Below, piece after piece: positions 7,401 through 15,119 of a DNA stretch of 31,271 nucleotides (its first letter is position 1; the number at the start of each line of letters is the position of its first letter). Position numbers and translations under genes: made by a program. The notes under the pieces were generated by a model, which did no database searches, had not been told where the DNA came from, and saw nothing but the letters and a program-made list of their open reading frames with translations. Origin of the DNA: CAYWJA01 sp964458485 (lineage in GTDB: Bacteria > Patescibacteriota > Gracilibacteria > UM-FILTER-43-11); the NCBI GenBank assembly GCA_964458485.1, contig CAYWJA010000019.1, positions 1-31,271 on the forward strand, given 5' to 3'.

Positions 7401-9791
7401 CTAAGCAGCATTATCTACTAGTTTCTCCAAAAACTCTGTCGGATACATTGGATTTTTTTCTGCTAGAGCCTGCTGATAAATAACTGTAGAAGGTGTGAGT
7501 GCAGGGGTTGTATTTGCTTCAATAATAATAAGTTCCCCTGTTTTTACGTGCATAAATGCATCAATGCGGGCATAACCACCAATACCAAGCGCTTCGGCTA
7601 CCTTTTCTATGCGTTTTTTGGCTTTTTTAACTGCACTTGGTTTTACAAATGGTGGTGGCGGAGTGGTTATATTTACACCAGTTCCGCCCTGAAATTTTTC
7701 CTCTAAAGTTAAAATATTACCAACAGCTACTGTCATGCTCGGATTCATTGCGCGGTAATTACCGTCTTTTTCCAAAATACCTACTGTAACCTCAATCCAA
7801 TTGGTTCTTGTTTGCCATTTGAGTTTATTCTTAATTACACGTATTTTATCTGTAATTATAAATTTTTCGAACATTGCTTTTTTCATCGGAACCTCTGGCA
7901 TTTCTATAATTCCGTGCTGATTCCTTAAAGTTCCATCTGGAATAAATTCAGCTTTTTTAGAAGCGTATTTTACATAGCGTTCCAAATCTTTTGCGGAATA
8001 AAGCCGTGCAATTCCGGCAGAACATCCATCACCTTGTGGCTTCACAACTACAGATTTGCTGCCAAGATCCAAGATAAGGTTATTCCAGTATCTTCTGTAA
8101 TCGAGAACTTTGAAGTTTTGAAAAATTTTCAAGTTTTCAAGCTTGCGTTCGCAAGTGTAAATGCCATCACCCGACAAATGTTTGATAATTTCACCTGTTT
8201 CATATTTATCCATACATAACCTTGATGCTTTTGATCCAGAGCCATTAAATGGAATTTTTTTATCTTCAAGCATTTTCTGAATAGTGCCATCCTCCCCTAT
8301 CCCACCATGTAAACCTATAAAAGCAAAATCTGATTTTTTGATAAATTCTTGTAGGCTCATTTTCTCCGGTAAAAACAATTCTTCATTAATTTCGTCCGGC
8401 AATGGTGCTAATTTATCGATTACTTTTTGTTTGAGGTAATAAAGTCTCTTCTCGTCTTTTGCAGCACTTTTACAAGATTCCTCAATTTCCTCAACTGTGT
8501 GATTGAGGGTTTTGGAATACGGCAGCTTCCATACATTATGCTGGGTATCCAAAAGATAAGGCTGTGGGTTATATTTTTTAGAATTTCTAAGCTTTAACCA
8601 TGCATTTGTACCACTCATTACGGATACCTGACGTTCGGAAGTACGACCACCGAAGAGGACGTTTATATCCAATTGGGGATCCAATTGGGGATCCAATTGG
8701 GGATCCAATTGGGGATCCAATTGGGGATTTATATTGTATCTTCGGCAGGTATTTTTTACAATATATCTTAATAAATCCCTATGGCTCATTCCTATCTGAG
8801 CAGCCTGCATAAATAAGAAACTGTTTTGCTCCATTCCGCTTATTGGATTAAAGTCCGAAAACCAAATTTTTCCATCTGGCAGAAGCCATCCATCAAAACG
8901 TGCGAAATCCCTCATTCCAAGTAATTTGAATAATTGCTGAGCCTGAGTTTGTAGCAATTCGATGGTCTCGTTATCAAATCGAGGCGGACAATGATAAGTA
9001 ACCTGACGTGTAGCGAGATATTTTTTACGATAATCAAAAATTTTATGATCGCTATAATCAAGCTCCATTTCTGTTGGTAAAATTGCAACGGGTAAATCAA
9101 AGCGATTTTCCAAAATAATCACTGTAAACTCTATTCCTTTGCAAAAAGGCTCTACAACAACACGGGTATCTACTCTTTTTAAAAAAAGTTCATGTGATTT
9201 GTCTAAAGCCTCATCAACATTAGATACTGAATAAACACCAATGCTCGATCCCCCAGTTGCTGGTTTTACTGCTGCGCGTTTTATTTTATGCTCCTTAAAA
9301 AATTTAGTAAGAATTGTTTTATGATCTTTTAAATGTCTTTTTAATACAACTGATGGGAGTGTATGGAATTCATTATTTCTTATAAACTCATTAGCTTTGT
9401 ATTTATCAAAGGCAAGTTTACATGCATTGACTGGTGAGCCTACATACGGGCATCCATTTTCCTCAAGAATTTTTTGGATTTGCCCATCTTCTCCAAATGT
9501 GCCATGCATTACCGGGAATGCGAGATCTACTGATTTTAAAAACTTATTGAATCCGGTTTTACTCAAAGGCTTTGCGGATGACTGCAATTTAAAATCAAAA
9601 TCTGATGGGGTGTTTGAATAAAGCTGTGATCGAGAGATTTGATATACATTTTTAAAGTGATCAAAGTAGATCGGAAGTATCTCGATATCATTTGATTGCA
9701 AATGGTCACATACCGAACGGGCGGAATTTAATGATATTCCTCGTTCGAGTGATGGACCGCCACATAGGAGGGCTACTTTTAATTTGTTCAT
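7401..9791 (-). CDS. tandem D-alanine-D-alanine ligase fusion
   Basis: This 796-aa protein contains two complete ATP-grasp ligase modules of the Ddl family, which join two D-alanines for the peptidoglycan stem peptide. Module 1 (about 1-350) shows GGPSLERGISLNSA, MHGTFGEDGQIQ, KPATGGSSIGV, ARFDGW and, at the metal site, DFNPISGM, where family members usually have E-x-N followed by PG. Module 2 (about 375-796) shows GGRTSERQVSVMSG, HGGIGEDGTIQ, KPQGDGCSAG, ARIDAF and EANTTPALTPS. The two are joined by (PQLD)5. Single Ddl proteins are 300-370 aa, so this is a real duplication or fusion with no stop or frameshift between. Module 1 keeps Asp for Glu at one metal ligand, so both may be active, or one may be structural. 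Substrate (D-Ala, D-Ser or D-Lac) cannot be read from sequence. Confidence 0.88.
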   Translation of the reverse strand: MNKLKVALLCGGPSLERGISLNSARSVCDHLQSNDIEILPIYFDHFKNVYQISRSQLYSNTPSDFDFKLQSSAKPLSKTGFNKFLKSVDLAFPVMHGTFGEDGQIQKILEENGCPYVGSPVNACKLAFDKYKANEFIRNNEFHTLPSVVLKRHLKDHKTILTKFFKEHKIKRAAVKPATGGSSIGVYSVSNVDEALDKSHELFLKRVDTRVVVEPFCKGIEFTVIILENRFDLPVAILPTEMELDYSDHKIFDYRKKYLATRQVTYHCPPRFDNETIELLQTQAQQLFKLLGMRDFARFDGWLLPDGKIWFSDFNPISGMEQNSFLFMQAAQIGMSHRDLLRYIVKNTCRRYNINPQLDPQLDPQLDPQLDPQLDINVLFGGRTSERQVSVMSGTNAWLKLRNSKKYNPQPYLLDTQHNVWKLPYSKTLNHTVEEIEESCKSAAKDEKRLYYLKQKVIDKLAPLPDEINEELFLPEKMSLQEFIKKSDFAFIGLHGGIGEDGTIQKMLEDKKIPFNGSGSKASRLCMDKYETGEIIKHLSGDGIYTCERKLENLKIFQNFKVLDYRRYWNNLILDLGSKSVVVKPQGDGCSAGIARLYSAKDLERYVKYASKKAEFIPDGTLRNQHGIIEMPEVPMKKAMFEKFIITDKIRVIKNKLKWQTRTNWIEVTVGILEKDGNYRAMNPSMTVAVGNILTLEEKFQGGTGVNITTPPPPFVKPSAVKKAKKRIEKVAEALGIGGYARIDAFMHVKTGELIIIEANTTPALTPSTVIYQQALAEKNPMYPTEFLEKLVDNAA
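8669..8728. repeat. in-frame 12-bp repeat encoding (PQLD)5
   Basis: Five perfect copies of CCAATTGGGGAT (plus strand) lie at 8669, 8681, 8693, 8705 and 8717. Read on the minus strand they encode PQLD five times at about residues 355-374, exactly at the junction of the two ligase modules. Because 12 is a multiple of 3, unit gain or loss would keep the frame and only change linker length. Confidence 0.97.
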
Positions 9792-9965
9792 ATTAGCTTT
9801 TTAGATAAATTCTACAAGCTACAATCTGGATAATTTTCGTCAAAAACATACCATCATTTTTTCCCTTAAGTAAAGGAAAAAAAATTCAGATCTCAGATTT
9901 TAGATCTCAAATTTACTTTTTTTATTCATTATTAAACTATTTTAAATTTTACCTCAAAAAAACAT

Positions 9966-9994
9966 TTGACACCAATAAGCTTATCGGTTAAAGT
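9966..9994 (+). promoter_or_regulatory. promoter of the candidate small RNA
   Basis: Perfect TTGACA at 9966-9971, a 17-base spacer and TAAAGT at 9989-9994. It points into the gap between two minus-strand genes, where no protein gene starts on this strand, so it probably drives an RNA. The neighbouring stretch 9857-9882 is a T/A-rich inverted repeat (TTTTTTCC...GGAAAAAA) that could act as a weak terminator in either direction. Confidence 0.65.
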
Positions 9995-10000
9995 AGCTCT

Positions 10001-10144
10001 CCGCCTGTTTCCTAATATATTCTAACTCCTCCCCTTCCCCGGGTTGAGTGAGTGGAATACCTACGCACCTCCTTTTGTTCAAACACCTGCCAGGAAACAG
10101 CAACGGGATTGCTCCGGACCCATATAATATTCGGAGCTCTTTTT
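10001..10144 (+). ncRNA. candidate structured small RNA, family not identified
   Basis: Downstream of the promoter at 9966-9994, CTGTTTCCT (about 10004-10012) is exactly complementary to AGGAAACAG (about 10092-10100). Inside are two pyrimidine-rich stretches and a hairpin built on GAGTG...CACCTC. The 3' end is a terminator: GCTCCG (10111-10116) pairs with CGGAGC (10132-10137), followed by TCTTTTT. The layout (closing stem, large internal loop, end hairpin) resembles 6S RNA in outline. I do not find the GGAAG..AGCA signature of SRP RNA. ACCTCC followed by TTTT is complementary to a Shine-Dalgarno sequence. It ends over the stop codon of the convergent neighbour. Confidence 0.5.
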
Positions 10145-11012
10145 AATTATCTGAGCCCATTACAAATTCGCCATCCTTCCATACTTCATATGCAGCGCCT
10201 CTTCTTGCACCACCATTTTTATTCTCAGGAGGTTGATCACTCACTAAATTACCATTTTCATCCCACCACATACCTCGGATTTCTTCGTGCCCTAGTTCTT
10301 TAGGGGTACTCTGTGGTGCAACATCTTCTTTTTTTACTTCATCTGGCCTATCATACGGCCATTTATCAGCTGAAATATTGTCTTTATAGGCAACAACTCC
10401 CTGTGCAGGATCAATAACTACAATTTTCCCTGAGCTTGTTTTATACCTTACCCATGCATGACCACCTTTTCCCTTCACAGTATTTCTATCTACAGAAATA
10501 GTGCCGGATAAATGTCCTTCTTCCTTTAACTTTTCTAAAAAATAAGCAGCCAGTAGTGCCTGATGCCTGCACACTCCGCATTTATTTCGCATATAAAAAC
10601 CTAATTGCACTTTTACATCTCCATTGAATCCATTTTGTCTATTTAAATTTTCAACCTTATTATTATCATAAGGTAAACATTCTTTAGCTTTTTCAAATAC
10701 AGCCTCCAGAATACCTTCCTTAAAATTCTTCCCTGCTAAAGTTGTTTTTGCCTTATGTCTATTAACAAGAGTGGCATAAGCTATATATAATTGAAGGTCT
10801 TTATTATCGTCCACAACAATTGCCTCCCTTGCTCCTGACCCTAAATATACCCCTCCATTTATTGGGGTATCACGGCTTATAACAGGTCTACCCTGAAATA
10901 CAGCTTGTTCATCTGGATTTTCTGCTTTTTGATAATGGGGATCTTGTAATTTTCTATCATTCATATACTGAGTTCTTCCCCAATCCGCTTGTTCCTGTTG
11001 TTCTAATCCCAT
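10143..11012 (-). CDS. transglutaminase-like cysteine-fold protein
   Basis: This 289-aa protein has the ordered Cys-His-Asp pattern of the transglutaminase-like fold: GVCRHQALL (Cys148), GGHAWVRY (His185) and VVIDPA (Asp201). Upstream residues 50-125 form a helical lead-in with ARE and YIAYATLVN. No signal peptide or membrane segment is visible, so it is probably cytoplasmic. The residues after 205 are charged and low in complexity. Such proteins can be proteases, peptide N-glycanase-like enzymes or cross-linkers; the substrate cannot be told. The gene stands alone, with its own promoter upstream and a convergent candidate RNA at its end. Confidence 0.65.
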   Translation of the reverse strand: MGLEQQEQADWGRTQYMNDRKLQDPHYQKAENPDEQAVFQGRPVISRDTPINGGVYLGSGAREAIVVDDNKDLQLYIAYATLVNRHKAKTTLAGKNFKEGILEAVFEKAKECLPYDNNKVENLNRQNGFNGDVKVQLGFYMRNKCGVCRHQALLAAYFLEKLKEEGHLSGTISVDRNTVKGKGGHAWVRYKTSSGKIVVIDPAQGVVAYKDNISADKWPYDRPDEVKKEDVAPQSTPKELGHEEIRGMWWDENGNLVSDQPPENKNGGARRGAAYEVWKDGEFVMGSDN

Positions 11013-11037
11013 AATATAATAATAAAGTTATCTTATA

Positions 11038-11066
11038 ATTATAGCATAAATTAGTCGCAAGTGCAA
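11038..11066 (-). promoter_or_regulatory. promoter of the transglutaminase-like gene
   Basis: On the minus strand TTGCAC (11061-11066), a 17-base spacer and a perfect TATAAT (11038-11043) preceded by TGC, an extended -10. It lies about 26 bases upstream of the ATG at 11012, giving a short leader without a Shine-Dalgarno sequence. Confidence 0.75.
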
Positions 11067-11084
11067 GTCTCAAGTCTCAAGTAC
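11057..11084. repeat. 7-bp repeat (CAAGTCT family)
   Basis: GCAAGTG, CAAGTCT, CAAGTCT, CAAGTAC follow each other at period 7, overlapping the -35 of the minus-strand promoter. The same words recur at 22264-22296. This resembles in style the short tandemly repeated repetitive sequences known from filamentous cyanobacteria; homology is not implied. Confidence 0.7.
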
Positions 11085-11140
11085 TATTAACCCTTTATTA
11101 AACGTCTGTTAAAATGTCCGATGTCATTTAAATAAAAACT

Positions 11141-12520
11141 ATGACCATTAACAAAGATATTTTCCGTGCTTACGACATACGTGGTACATACCCGGATCAA
11201 ATAGATGCAAATGCAGCTAATTTAATTGGAAAAGGATTTTCAAGTTATCTGATAAATAAAACTGGTAATAAAACACCAAAAATTGTTGTAGGTCGCGATT
11301 GCCGTACACATGGTACAGAGCTTCAGAAAGCCTTTATAAATGGTTTAATTTCATCCGGATGCCAAGTTGTGGATGTAGGCCTCTCCCCTTCCCCATATCT
11401 TTACTTTGCAAACGTGTTTGGGCAGTACGATGCAGGGTGTAACATTACTGCCAGTCATAATCCAAAGCACTACAATGGCTTTAAACTTGTAACCAAAAAT
11501 GCTCATGCCGTATTTGGAGATGAACTTCAAAAGATTTACCAGATAATTGAAAAAGGAGATTTTGTAGAAGGTATTGGTAAACTTGCTCACTTTAATTATC
11601 TGGATGATTATTTTAAAAAAATTAAAAGTATTTTTTCTTACTCTAAGCCCTTAAAAATTGTAGTTGATACAGGTAATGGTGTAGGCGGTGTAATGTACCC
11701 GACAATTCTTAAAAAACTTGGCCATGAAGTGGTGGAGCTTTATACAGAACTTGATGGCACCTTTCCAAATCACGAACCGGATCCGATTGTGGAAGATAAT
11801 CTGACTGATCTTAAATCAAAGGTTTTGGAAACTAACGCAGATATCGGAATAGCTTTTGATGGGGATGGGGATCGCGCTGGGCTTGTAAATGAGAAGGGTG
11901 AGTTTATTGATGCTGATAAAACTTTAATGCTGCTATCCAAAGATGCCCTATCGCGTCATCCGAACAGGTCAATTGTATTTACTGTATCCAATTCTCAGAT
12001 CCTATTTGACTTAATTAAGGAATGGGGCGGTAAACCTGTTATGTGTGAAGTTGGCCATTCGTATGTTGAGGATGCAATGAGTAAAAATGATGCCATTCTT
12101 GGCGGCGAACAATCTGGCCATTTCTTTTTACCGGAAGATTATTTTCCTTACGATGATGCACTTGTTACTGCATGCAGAGTACTTAAAATTATAAGTGATT
12201 CCGATAAAACTGCATCTGGGCTTTTTAATGAATTTCCAAAATCATTTGCCGTACCGGAAATCCGCCCGAAGTGCCCTGATAATATAAAGTTTGAAATCAT
12301 TCAAAAAGTTACTGATCATTTCAAAAAAACATATCCAGCAATTACAATTGATGGAATAAGATTAGATTTTGGAAATGGCGGCTGGTCTGGAATTCGTGCA
12401 AGCAATACAAGCCCGAGGATTTCCATTACAATGGAAGCTAAAACCGAAGATGAACTTAGTAAAATTAAAGAGGTTGTTTTGGGTCATTTGAGAACGTATA
12501 ATGAGATTGTTTGGGAATAA
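11141..12520 (+). CDS. phosphomannomutase/phosphoglucomutase
   Basis: This 459-aa protein is an alpha-D-phosphohexomutase of the ManB/AlgC type, which moves a phosphate between positions 1 and 6 of mannose or glucose to feed nucleotide-sugar synthesis. The four family signatures are present: TASHNP with the phosphoserine at Ser105, the metal loop DGDGDR at 240-245, the sugar loop GEQSGH at 322-327, and the phosphate-binding GIRASNTSPR near residue 420. GEQSGH fits dual phosphomannomutase/phosphoglucomutase enzymes better than phosphoglucosamine mutase. Length is normal. It probably supplies precursors for glycans such as those started by the sugar transferase at 24913-26334. No Shine-Dalgarno sequence is seen. 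Confidence 0.93.
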   Translation: MTINKDIFRAYDIRGTYPDQIDANAANLIGKGFSSYLINKTGNKTPKIVVGRDCRTHGTELQKAFINGLISSGCQVVDVGLSPSPYLYFANVFGQYDAGCNITASHNPKHYNGFKLVTKNAHAVFGDELQKIYQIIEKGDFVEGIGKLAHFNYLDDYFKKIKSIFSYSKPLKIVVDTGNGVGGVMYPTILKKLGHEVVELYTELDGTFPNHEPDPIVEDNLTDLKSKVLETNADIGIAFDGDGDRAGLVNEKGEFIDADKTLMLLSKDALSRHPNRSIVFTVSNSQILFDLIKEWGGKPVMCEVGHSYVEDAMSKNDAILGGEQSGHFFLPEDYFPYDDALVTACRVLKIISDSDKTASGLFNEFPKSFAVPEIRPKCPDNIKFEIIQKVTDHFKKTYPAITIDGIRLDFGNGGWSGIRASNTSPRISITMEAKTEDELSKIKEVVLGHLRTYNEIVWE

Positions 12521-12532
12521 TTTATCCGGATG

Positions 12533-12599
12533 GTGGCTAGAATAGTGGCTAGAATTGTAGTTTCTATTCCACAACACTAGCCACGACCCTAGCCACAAC
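12533..12599. repeat. head-to-head 12-bp repeat array
   Basis: GTGGCTAGAATA, GTGGCTAGAATT and GTAGTTTCTATT (12533-12568) face CCACAACACTAG, CCACGACCCTAG and CCACAAC (12569-12599), an inverted arrangement at exact period 12. It fills most of the 88-base gap between the phosphohexomutase stop and the YtxH-like start. A hairpin is likely but has no T run. Confidence 0.9.
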
Positions 12600-12608
12600 T
12601 CGAATATA

Positions 12609-12848
12609 ATGGAAAAACCAAAAAAAGTCGGCAAAAAGGTATTCCGAATATTAACCGGAGCAATAATAGGATCCGCTGTAGGATCTATTCTTGGATTAAC
12701 CCTTGCCCCCAAGAAAGGTGCTGAAACAAGAAAATATATTAAAGATAAATCTATGAAAGTTTTTCTGGAAAGTAAAAAGGCTTTAGGGGAAAAAGATATG
12801 GGGTTTGTGAAGAAGTTTCTTGTTAAATTACTTACTAGGAAAAAATGA
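12609..12848 (+). CDS. YtxH-like small protein
   Basis: This 79-aa basic protein has a glycine-rich hydrophobic stretch (GAIIGSAVGSILGLTLAP, about residues 17-34) followed by KKGAETRKYIKDK, the pattern of the YtxH/gas-vesicle-like family (PF12732). The family is small, membrane-associated and of unclear role, sometimes linked to stress. The C-terminus is lysine-rich. It sits between a 12-bp array and an 8-bp array, in the same direction as its neighbours. Confidence 0.75.
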   Translation: MEKPKKVGKKVFRILTGAIIGSAVGSILGLTLAPKKGAETRKYIKDKSMKVFLESKKALGEKDMGFVKKFLVKLLTRKK

Positions 12849-12855
12849 CTAACTA

Positions 12856-12942
12856 GTGCTGTAGTGCTTTAGTGCTGTAGTCCTGTAGTGCTCTACTATT
12901 TAGGACTAAAGCACGACAGCACGACAGCACGACAGGACTAAT
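12856..12942. repeat. head-to-head 8-bp repeat array before the VanW gene
   Basis: Left arm octamers: GTGCTGTA, GTGCTTTA, GTGCTGTA, GTCCTGTA, GTGCTCTA (12856-12895). Right arm: GGACTAAA, GCACGACA three times, GGACTAAT (12903-12942). The right arm runs straight into the signal-peptide codons of the VanW protein. Same octamer family as 1755-1846. Confidence 0.9.
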
Positions 12943-12964
12943 TCAAAAAATATTCTTATCATTT

Positions 12965-14197
12965 TTGGCAACCATACTATTAATTCTTGCTCCGCAAGCC
13001 TTATTTGCAGACGAAGGAAAATTAGACAAGCTAAAACTTCGAACAGATTTAAATATATGGAATATTAATTTAAAAACTGCAGACTGGAATAACGATTACT
13101 CCAAATCATTCTGGAATGGATTTGAAATTAAATACTCTGATGCACTAGATGATAATCTTGTGAAGAAAACATCAAATTATACAAAAAACTCTGTAGTAAA
13201 GGGTGTCGACTTTACAAAGATGAGGGATTACCTACAGAAAAAAGTAGGACGCATTGTAAATCGTGCGAAACAGGATGTAACTATTAATCTTGATAAAAAC
13301 GGTAAAGTGATATTTGAAGGGTTTGCAATGACTGGTCATGAAATTGATTTTGAAAAAACCTTATACCTAATTAAAAAAGCTTATCAAATTAATGATCCTG
13401 AGGTTTATGTAAGAATTCCTATCAAAAAAACTCTACCTGAAGTAATCGTTAAGAGTGATGAATTAAAAAATAAAGGTATCAAAAGTTTAATTGGAGAGGG
13501 TGAAACCGACTTTACCGGATCTCCTAGGAATCGTAGAAATAATATCAATGTTGGACTAGGCAGCTTTAATGGTAAATTAGTACCTCCAGGTTCTATTACC
13601 GGCGCAGGTGATATGCTTGGTCAGCCTATTGATGGCAGTACGGGTTATAAAAAAGAACTTGTTATTAAGGGAGATAAAACTATCCCAGAATACGGCGGCG
13701 GGCTATGCCAAGTTTCTACAACGTTTTACAGAAGTGTATTATTTGCAGGTCTTCCTATTACACAAAGAAGGAATCATTCATATGCTGTAAGCTATTATGA
13801 TCCTCAAGGCCTCGATGCAACAATTTATCCGCCCACTGTTGATATAAAATTTAAAAACGACACTTCCGGTCATATACTTATACAAACCAAGGTTGAAGGA
13901 AATAAGGCATATTCCAATATTTATGGCACCCCCGTGGATCGCCAGGTAAATCTGGTGGGTCCTTATTATTATAAATATATATCTGTTCCCCCGCCGCGTA
14001 CAGAATATACAACCAAATTAAAGCCCGGTGAAACAAAAAAATTAGGCGAAGCCCACAAGGGATTTCAGGCTAGCTGGTATAGAATCATCAGTGCTGATGG
14101 CTTAAAAGATAAAGTTGAACATATTTATAGTAAATATGAGGCACGCCCAAAATATACCTTAGTTGGAGAAGAAGATGCTAGTGAGGAAGGAACTTGA
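12965..14197 (+). CDS. VanW-family exported protein, start codon unusual
   Basis: This protein of about 410 aa carries a YoaR/PG-binding-4-like region (about residues 60-170) and a VanW domain (about 185-330) with the hallmark GGGLCQVSTTFYRSVLFAG, RRNHSYAV, and DATIYPPTVDI. VanW proteins are found near vancomycin-resistance genes but are widespread; their function is unknown and a cell-wall role is assumed. The N-terminus is a signal peptide, with cleavage near ALFA-DEG. The only conventional start in frame is TTG at 12965, which leaves no basic n-region. Upstream codons IQKIFLSF from ATT at 12941 would complete the signal peptide, but no ATG, GTG or TTG exists there before a stop at 12878. 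The octamer array ends at 12942. Confidence 0.88.
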   Translation: MATILLILAPQALFADEGKLDKLKLRTDLNIWNINLKTADWNNDYSKSFWNGFEIKYSDALDDNLVKKTSNYTKNSVVKGVDFTKMRDYLQKKVGRIVNRAKQDVTINLDKNGKVIFEGFAMTGHEIDFEKTLYLIKKAYQINDPEVYVRIPIKKTLPEVIVKSDELKNKGIKSLIGEGETDFTGSPRNRRNNINVGLGSFNGKLVPPGSITGAGDMLGQPIDGSTGYKKELVIKGDKTIPEYGGGLCQVSTTFYRSVLFAGLPITQRRNHSYAVSYYDPQGLDATIYPPTVDIKFKNDTSGHILIQTKVEGNKAYSNIYGTPVDRQVNLVGPYYYKYISVPPPRTEYTTKLKPGETKKLGEAHKGFQASWYRIISADGLKDKVEHIYSKYEARPKYTLVGEEDASEEGT

Positions 14198-14201
14198 AGC
14201 C

Positions 14202-14411
14202 ATTTCGGATTTCGGATTTCTGATTTCGCAATCAAAAGTCACATTCCGAATTTGGCATTTTCTTTTTGTCATCCTGAATTTAGTTCAGGATCCATCGCAA
14301 CCGAGTAAATCGTGGATTCTGACCCCGATGGAATCGGGACAGAATGACAAGTAGATGTAAAATACTACATGCTAAATGACATTGCGAAATCCGAAATCCG
14401 AAATCCGAAAT
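14202..14411. repeat. inverted 7-bp arrays enclosing a mobile element
   Basis: ATTTCGG units at period 7 (14202-14229) and the inverted CCGAAAT units (14384-14411) lie at the two ends of the gap between the convergent VanW and recR genes. The right array touches the recR stop codon. Between them sits the TGTCAT-type element at 14266-14350. Degenerate copies of the same word appear near 800-830 and 7300-7330. Confidence 0.8.
14266..14350. mobile_element. short MITE-like element (TGTCAT family)
   Basis: The left arm begins TTGTCATCCTGAA and folds on itself (CCTGAA...TTCAGG). The right arm ends AGAATGACAA and contains its own hairpin (CCCCGAT...ATCGGG). The two arms also pair with each other through TCAGGATCCA and TGGATTCTGA. 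It is 85 bases long with no ORF. Confidence 0.75.
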
Positions 14412-15010
14412 CAATACTCACTCCGCCCCTCAAAAGCCCTCTTAAGCGTCTGGCTATCTGCATACTCTAAATCTCCGCCAACGGGTATGCCGCGGGCAAT
14501 GCGGGTTATTTTGATGTCGAGTGGCTGAATATGGCGAATTATATAAGCGGATGTTGCCTCACCTTCCAATGACGGATTTAATGCAAGAATAATTTCTTTA
14601 ATCCCTCCTTTTTTTACGCGCTCAATTAATTCTAGTATTTTAAGATCATCGGGGCCCACGCCTTCTACCGGAGAAATAACGCCATGAAGAACATGATAAT
14701 GACCTTTGTATTCATTGGCTTTTTCAAGTGCAACTAAATCCAACATTTCCTCAACTACGCAGATAGTGGATGAATCGCGATTATCGTTCTGACAAATCCC
14801 GCATAATTTATCTGTACACATATTCTGGCAGTTTTCGCAGTAATTCAAATTATGCTTCAATTTTTGAACCGTATCACCAAAACGCTCTACATCTTCAGTT
14901 CTTTTTCGTAGTAAATAAAACGTAAGCCGCTCCGCAGACTTTTGCCCAATACCAGGAAGCTTACTAAATTCTTCAATTGTCTTTTCGATGCTTTGGGGAA
15001 TGAAGCCCAT
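14411..15010 (-). CDS. recR: recombination protein RecR
   Basis: This 199-aa protein is RecR, which with RecO (and RecF) loads RecA onto gapped DNA. It has the N-terminal helix-hairpin-helix (LPGIGQKSAERL), the zinc site formed by CENC and CGIC, and a Toprim domain with VVEEMLDLVALE, VISPVEGVGPDDL, LNPSLEGEATS and the C-terminal ARGIPVGGDLEYAD. Length is typical. Stop is TGA, again at the family terminus. The gene is convergent with the VanW gene and divergent from an orphan gene with a strong promoter. Confidence 0.97.
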   Translation of the reverse strand: MGFIPQSIEKTIEEFSKLPGIGQKSAERLTFYLLRKRTEDVERFGDTVQKLKHNLNYCENCQNMCTDKLCGICQNDNRDSSTICVVEEMLDLVALEKANEYKGHYHVLHGVISPVEGVGPDDLKILELIERVKKGGIKEIILALNPSLEGEATSAYIIRHIQPLDIKITRIARGIPVGGDLEYADSQTLKRAFEGRSEY

Positions 15011-15069
15011 ATTTTTTATTTAAGTGGTAAACATATTATCAGATTATTCTTATATTTAACAAATTAAAA

Positions 15070-15097
15070 TTGACTAAATATTAAATAATATTATAAT
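15070..15097 (+). promoter_or_regulatory. promoter of the 145-aa orphan gene
   Basis: TTGACT at 15070-15075, a 16-base spacer and a perfect TATAAT at 15092-15097. Transcription would begin near 15104, giving a leader of about 15 bases before the ATG at 15120 and no room for a normal Shine-Dalgarno sequence. Confidence 0.8.
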
Positions 15098-15119
15098 ATT
15101 TACCATTAATATATTTTAT

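Noticed and set aside
8669..8728. CRISPR array
   Set aside because: The units are contiguous 12-mers without spacers, in frame inside a gene; no other stretch has repeat-spacer structure and no cas gene is present.
9966..10144. SRP RNA as a firm call
   Set aside because: The GGAAG..AGCA signature at the domain IV tip is not found on either strand, so only an unassigned RNA is claimed.
12965..14197. Vancomycin-resistance cluster (VanW with Ddl-like ligase)
   Set aside because: The ligase fusion and the VanW protein are kilobases apart and unlinked, and there is no VanH, VanX, VanR or VanS; VanW domains are common without resistance.
839..15010. Genetic code 25 (TGA read as glycine)
   Set aside because: secF and recR end in TGA exactly at the family terminus and no conserved gene needs an in-frame TGA to be complete.
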